Below, piece after piece: positions 60,463 through 64,000 of a stretch of DNA of 64,000 nt. Location: contig JAFYUZ010000048.1 in the NCBI GenBank assembly GCA_017549365.1, positions 1-64,000 of the forward strand, given 5' to 3'. The notes beneath the pieces are model-generated. The model had not been told where the DNA came from, did not search any database, and was given only the letters and a program-made list of their open reading frames with translations. The position numbers and the translations under genes are program-made. How positions within the stretch are numbered: position 1 is the stretch's first letter; the number at the start of each line of letters is the position of its first letter. This stretch comes from Clostridia bacterium. GTDB lineage: Bacteria; Bacillota; Clostridia; Oscillospirales; CAG-382.

Positions 60463-63400
60463 TTACGGTGCGTAGAAGTAAACGCCCTGTGTATTCTCTT
60501 CTTTGAGATGGGTAGAGGTAATATAGTCCTCGGCATCTGTGTTAAATCTATAAGTTCCGTTCTTGTACCATCCAAGGAGGCCGCCGAAATCCTGTACCCA
60601 AAGGTTGGATTCGTAGGTAAGGTTGTCTTCGCTGGCGTTGTCGTAGAAACGGTACATACCGCCTGCACAACGGAAGAAGATATTGTCCTTTGCGTGGAAA
60701 TTGCGTGTTTCGGACTCTACTCTTGACAGACCGAAGCTGTTGTAAAGTGCGGCGCCCTCTTTTCTTATACGGCTGCCCCAACCGTAACCGCCCATACGGA
60801 TGATGTTGCCCTCGGAAAGAACGTCTTCAACTATTCTGACGTGGATCGGTGTTTCGCGGGGGTTACAACATTCGCAGTTCTGGTTGTAAAATTCGATCGA
60901 CCAGTGGCAGTATTCCATGAGGTTGTCTTTGTAAAGAATGTCTCTCATGTGGGTGTTTCCGACGCTTCCTGCCGAGATCTGATGGGTTATGGCAGTGTCG
61001 TAGATCTGATAGATCCAGTTGTTTTGTACAAGATATCCGTCGACGCTTCCGAATATTTCAACGGCGTTGCCGTAGCGTGTGGTATCCGAAAGGATCGAAC
61101 CGCCGATCCACGAGAAAATACAGTTTGTGACGGTGAGGTTTGCGCATCCGTTGATGCTTGTGAGGTTGCCGTAGGAATCGTGGTTTGCAAGTCCGCCGCT
61201 ACCGCCTACACCGTGCGATCCGCCATAGCGGAAGTCGAGGTTGTCAACAGTTACGTTCTTTCTGGAGCTTACCGCCATAAGGTTTCCGCCCGAGCCGAGC
61301 TCGATGGATCGGAAACGTTCGCCGGGGTTTCCGCGGTCGCTGTAAAGATACAGAACGCCGTTTGCCATATTACTGTAGAAATGCAGGTCTGTGTCAAGGT
61401 CGTACTGATTGTCGAAATATTTGCCGTCATAGGAAACGCCTGAAACTCGCATGGTTCCCACCAGCTCGTCGTATTTTCCGATCTCGCCGGTGTGGTCAAA
61501 CGCCATAAGACCGACGTTGTCAACCTTGTCTTTAAGCTTGTATACGTTTTCGATGTTGGTTTTTTCCCAAAGGGCGGGGTCGGCATAGTTTTTGGCACTG
61601 CCGTTGATAATGGGCTTTGCACCCGCGCCATAGGCAGAGTAGGTAACGCCTGCCACGGCTGTTATTTTTCCGCGGAATTCGCCGCCGCGCTCAAACAGAA
61701 CGGCATCGCCCGAGCGAAGGGTTGCGGAATTGACCTTTGCAATCGATTTCCACGGGGTAGACGGCGATCTTCCGTTGTTGGAGTCCGAGCCGTTGGGCGA
61801 AACATAGTATTTGGTTCCCGTTATCTTTGAAAGATCCATGTTTTCGGAGCCGAGCACGTTTTGCTTGTAAAGCTCGGTCTTTTCGTTAATCATTTCGAGC
61901 GTTTCGGTGGGAAGAAGCTCTATTCCGCGCTCTTTTGCATATACGGGAAGAATGGTTTCTCTCATATATGCCTCGGCAGAGGCGCTTTCGTTTCCGCTTT
62001 CAAGAGCGGCAATGGTGGTTTTGATAACGTCTACCGAATAGGGGTTTCCGTAAAGCACCGAGCGGTTGCCCGAACGGGTATAATAGATGAGATAAGGTCT
62101 TACCGTGTACTCGTATTCGTACTTTTCGGGAGTGATGTTGAGAAGACATACTGTGTATTCTGTCTTTTCGTCAGTCTTTTTGAATATGTTTGCGGAATTC
62201 GCACTTCTTGCCTTGTAGGTCTTGTTGCCAACAAAGTATTCGCCGTCGAGTACTAGCTCGGAAACGCCGAGAATGTCTGTGGGCATAACCACGCTTCCGT
62301 AGTGTGTGTCATATCCGAATTCGGGACGGAGCATGGGACTGTTCTTTTCCGAGAAGGAAGCGACCTTTTCAAAAGCCTCGTTGTCGGTTACTGTTATGTA
62401 TCTCAATCCCTGAATGTTGCTTGATTCGTCGGGGACACGCATCTGCACGCCGCGGATGGCAAAAACACCGTCTCTGTCGCGCATGGGGAAAAACTCGTAT
62501 TTTGCATAAAGCTCGATTCTGCTTCCGATATAGTCGCCGCTCTTTATAACCTTTGTGTACTCGGGGTCGGAATACCAGCCTTCGAAGATGTGGTCTTTCT
62601 TCAAAGGAGAATTGATGAAGGTGATGTATCCTTCGGAATCAATCTCGAAGGCGGGGCCGTTTTCCTTGCCGCCGCCAAGATCGACGACGTAGCTTTCGAT
62701 CGGCAGGTTGGATTTCATATAGGATATTATGACCTCGGTGTTTGCGGGGAAGTAATATCTTCCGCCGTGAGATAGAGCGGTGTTGCCGTTATAACTTATT
62801 ATTGCCGAGTATCCTTCGTCGGGAACAACGTCAAACATACCGGAAATCGAGTTTCCGTTTTCATCCTTGGCATGAAGAACACGGCCTCCGATACCCGAAT
62901 ATATCGTGTAAAGCTTGCTTTTGGGAACAAGGTCTTCGGGAACTGCGCCCATACCTGTTGTGCCGTTGTTGAAGACAAACTGGAATACGGTGTCGTCCGA
63001 AACGATAAGTCTGCGAGCGCCTTCGATCATGCTGCCGAAAGAACCGTTGCCGTCAAAGGTGAAAAGGAAATTTCCGTCAACGGCGCCTGCCACCTGGCTT
63101 GTCATATATGCATCGGTGCCGTAGCTGAGGTTGGTTACCTTGCCCGAGATATTTATGGTTACATCCCCCGAAACCTTTGTGGCTCTGGTGTGATAACCGC
63201 CGCCAAGGTGAAGAGAGCGGAAGGATGAATGTTCTCCGATGGTGACATCGGCGGAATTGACGCTTTTAGAGGCGTAAGTACCTATGTGCACCATAAAGCC
63301 GTCCATGGAAACGTTGTCACCAAACACCAGCTTGAAGCCGCGGTCGTTGAAGTGAGAATAGCTGCCCATGGTGATCTTTATGTTATCAAAGGTGATATCG

Positions 63401-64000
63401 CCGTTCAACATAGCGCCTGCGTTGTTATCAAGATATACCACGGCATCGGGATAACCGTCGCCCGAGATAAGAACGGGGTTGGCGTTTGTGCCATAGGAGG
63501 CACCGCCGTTTACAGAGTCCATGACGTATACCACACCGCCTGTTTTGCCGACAGCGGTGATGGCGGTACCGAGGGTCTTGTAGGGTGCGGTCTTGGATCC
63601 GTTGTTACTGTCGGAGCCCTTTGATTGGCTGACGTATTTTACAACTCCCGCAGAAAGCTCGCCGTAAAAATATTCAACGGTAAAGCTTCCGTCATCGTTT
63701 TCAATGATCGAAGCGCCGTTGCCGTTTACTGCGGCGTCGCAGAAGCCGTCTGTATCTATGGATTTTCCGGGAAGAAGGCGGATGCTGTAAGTATATTCTT
63801 TGTTAAGCTCAAATCTTTCCACCTGCTCTTCGCCGCACATCCAAGTACCTGTGGCAACGAATTTGTCGGTGGAGTAGTATGTTTTTTCAGCCTTGTGACC
63901 GAAGATGGGCTCGTCCACAACAAATTCAGCTTCGTTGAGATATCCCTTTTCGATAAATTCCACGGTGTATTCGCCGGAGGAAATTTCGATTTCTCCCTGC
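60463..64000 (-). CDS. Giant surface protein with two beta-helix domains, 5' end outside window
   Basis: About 1178 residues are visible; the frame stays open to the right edge (GEIEISSGEYTVEF precedes the first internal GTG), so the N-terminus, where a signal peptide is expected, is missing. A first beta-helix starts at KYVSQSKGSDSNNGS, followed by an InlB-type repeat (DHIFEGWYSDPEYTKVIKSG) and a linker domain (RDGVFAIRGVQMRVPDE). A second beta-helix starts at KYYVSPNGSDSNNGRSP and is homologous to the two SLH proteins (FERGGEFRG, YGNAVEIFG, IYQIYDTAITHQ). It probably binds or cleaves extracellular polysaccharide. Anchoring is unknown, since no SLH module is visible here. Confidence 0.82.
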   Translation of the reverse strand, partial: QGEIEISSGEYTVEFIEKGYLNEAEFVVDEPIFGHKAEKTYYSTDKFVATGTWMCGEEQVERFELNKEYTYSIRLLPGKSIDTDGFCDAAVNGNGASIIENDDGSFTVEYFYGELSAGVVKYVSQSKGSDSNNGSKTAPYKTLGTAITAVGKTGGVVYVMDSVNGGASYGTNANPVLISGDGYPDAVVYLDNNAGAMLNGDITFDNIKITMGSYSHFNDRGFKLVFGDNVSMDGFMVHIGTYASKSVNSADVTIGEHSSFRSLHLGGGYHTRATKVSGDVTINISGKVTNLSYGTDAYMTSQVAGAVDGNFLFTFDGNGSFGSMIEGARRLIVSDDTVFQFVFNNGTTGMGAVPEDLVPKSKLYTIYSGIGGRVLHAKDENGNSISGMFDVVPDEGYSAIISYNGNTALSHGGRYYFPANTEVIISYMKSNLPIESYVVDLGGGKENGPAFEIDSEGYITFINSPLKKDHIFEGWYSDPEYTKVIKSGDYIGSRIELYAKYEFFPMRDRDGVFAIRGVQMRVPDESSNIQGLRYITVTDNEAFEKVASFSEKNSPMLRPEFGYDTHYGSVVMPTDILGVSELVLDGEYFVGNKTYKARSANSANIFKKTDEKTEYTVCLLNITPEKYEYEYTVRPYLIYYTRSGNRSVLYGNPYSVDVIKTTIAALESGNESASAEAYMRETILPVYAKERGIELLPTETLEMINEKTELYKQNVLGSENMDLSKITGTKYYVSPNGSDSNNGRSPSTPWKSIAKVNSATLRSGDAVLFERGGEFRGKITAVAGVTYSAYGAGAKPIINGSAKNYADPALWEKTNIENVYKLKDKVDNVGLMAFDHTGEIGKYDELVGTMRVSGVSYDGKYFDNQYDLDTDLHFYSNMANGVLYLYSDRGNPGERFRSIELGSGGNLMAVSSRKNVTVDNLDFRYGGSHGVGGSGGLANHDSYGNLTSINGCANLTVTNCIFSWIGGSILSDTTRYGNAVEIFGSVDGYLVQNNWIYQIYDTAITHQISAGSVGNTHMRDILYKDNLMEYCHWSIEFYNQNCECCNPRETPIHVRIVEDVLSEGNIIRMGGYGWGSRIRKEGAALYNSFGLSRVESETRNFHAKDNIFFRCAGGMYRFYDNASEDNLTYESNLWVQDFGGLLGWYKNGTYRFNTDAEDYITSTHLKEENTQGVYFYAP

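Overview
The window looks like chromosomal DNA of an endospore-forming, anaerobic, saccharolytic Firmicute of the class Clostridia. SpoIIE, a SpoIID-like protein and a SleB-like hydrolase indicate sporulation. SLH-domain surface proteins, meso-diaminopimelate dehydrogenase, an EtfAB-linked lactate dehydrogenase, a T-box in front of thrS, strong sigma-A type promoters and T-tract terminators fit the same group. Species cannot be named from the sequence alone.

Positions 1 to about 8040 are an accessory strip. It starts inside a tRNA-Asn gene and carries five same-orientation copies (A1-A5) of a roughly 100-base element with an outer inverted repeat enclosing several small hairpins. Each copy sits just behind a near-identical strong terminator. 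Two further elements of the same architecture but different sequence (B and C) occur here, and C interrupts tRNA-Asn remnants at the anticodon loop. Between the repeats lie self-contained gene units: a GH116 glycosidase with a LacI regulator, an AraC regulator divergent from a GH29 fucosidase, and a serine hydrolase. A metallophosphoesterase follows the last repeat.

From 9 to 20 kb come a large unassigned TIM-barrel-like protein, a membrane-anchored XRE regulator whose C-terminal domain is cut off by in-frame stops, an SGNH hydrolase, and a compact operon: siroheme-type Fe-S reductase, FecCD/BtuCD-type importer, precorrin-2 dehydrogenase-like protein. An AraC/GH27 alpha-galactosidase pair follows. 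From 20 to 26.5 kb are two tandem paralogous 985-residue surface proteins (three SLH modules plus a right-handed beta-helix). From 26.6 to 36 kb are an ASCH protein, a lipoprotein, a stand-alone CARF-nuclease of the Card1/DUF1887 type with no CRISPR nearby, the EtfB-EtfA-lactate dehydrogenase operon, an M14 peptidase and Ddh.

From 36 to 46.5 kb are a Y-family polymerase behind LexA-like boxes, SpoIIE, and a six-gene carbohydrate-handling operon (TIM barrel, beta-propeller, EEP phosphatase, GH20-like, GH43, PHP) without a transporter. From 46.5 to 64 kb lie thrS with its T-box, a flavin-type protein, mfd, a PrsA-like foldase, argG under an ArgR-type box, a SleB-like protein, a SpoIID-like protein, a second M14 peptidase translationally coupled to a 49-codon relic of an FAD oxidoreductase, a polysaccharide deacetylase, and the 3' part of a giant beta-helix surface protein that runs off the right edge. 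The overall theme is glycan capture and trimming: surface beta-helix proteins outside, many cytoplasmic glycosidases without signal peptides inside, each with local regulators.
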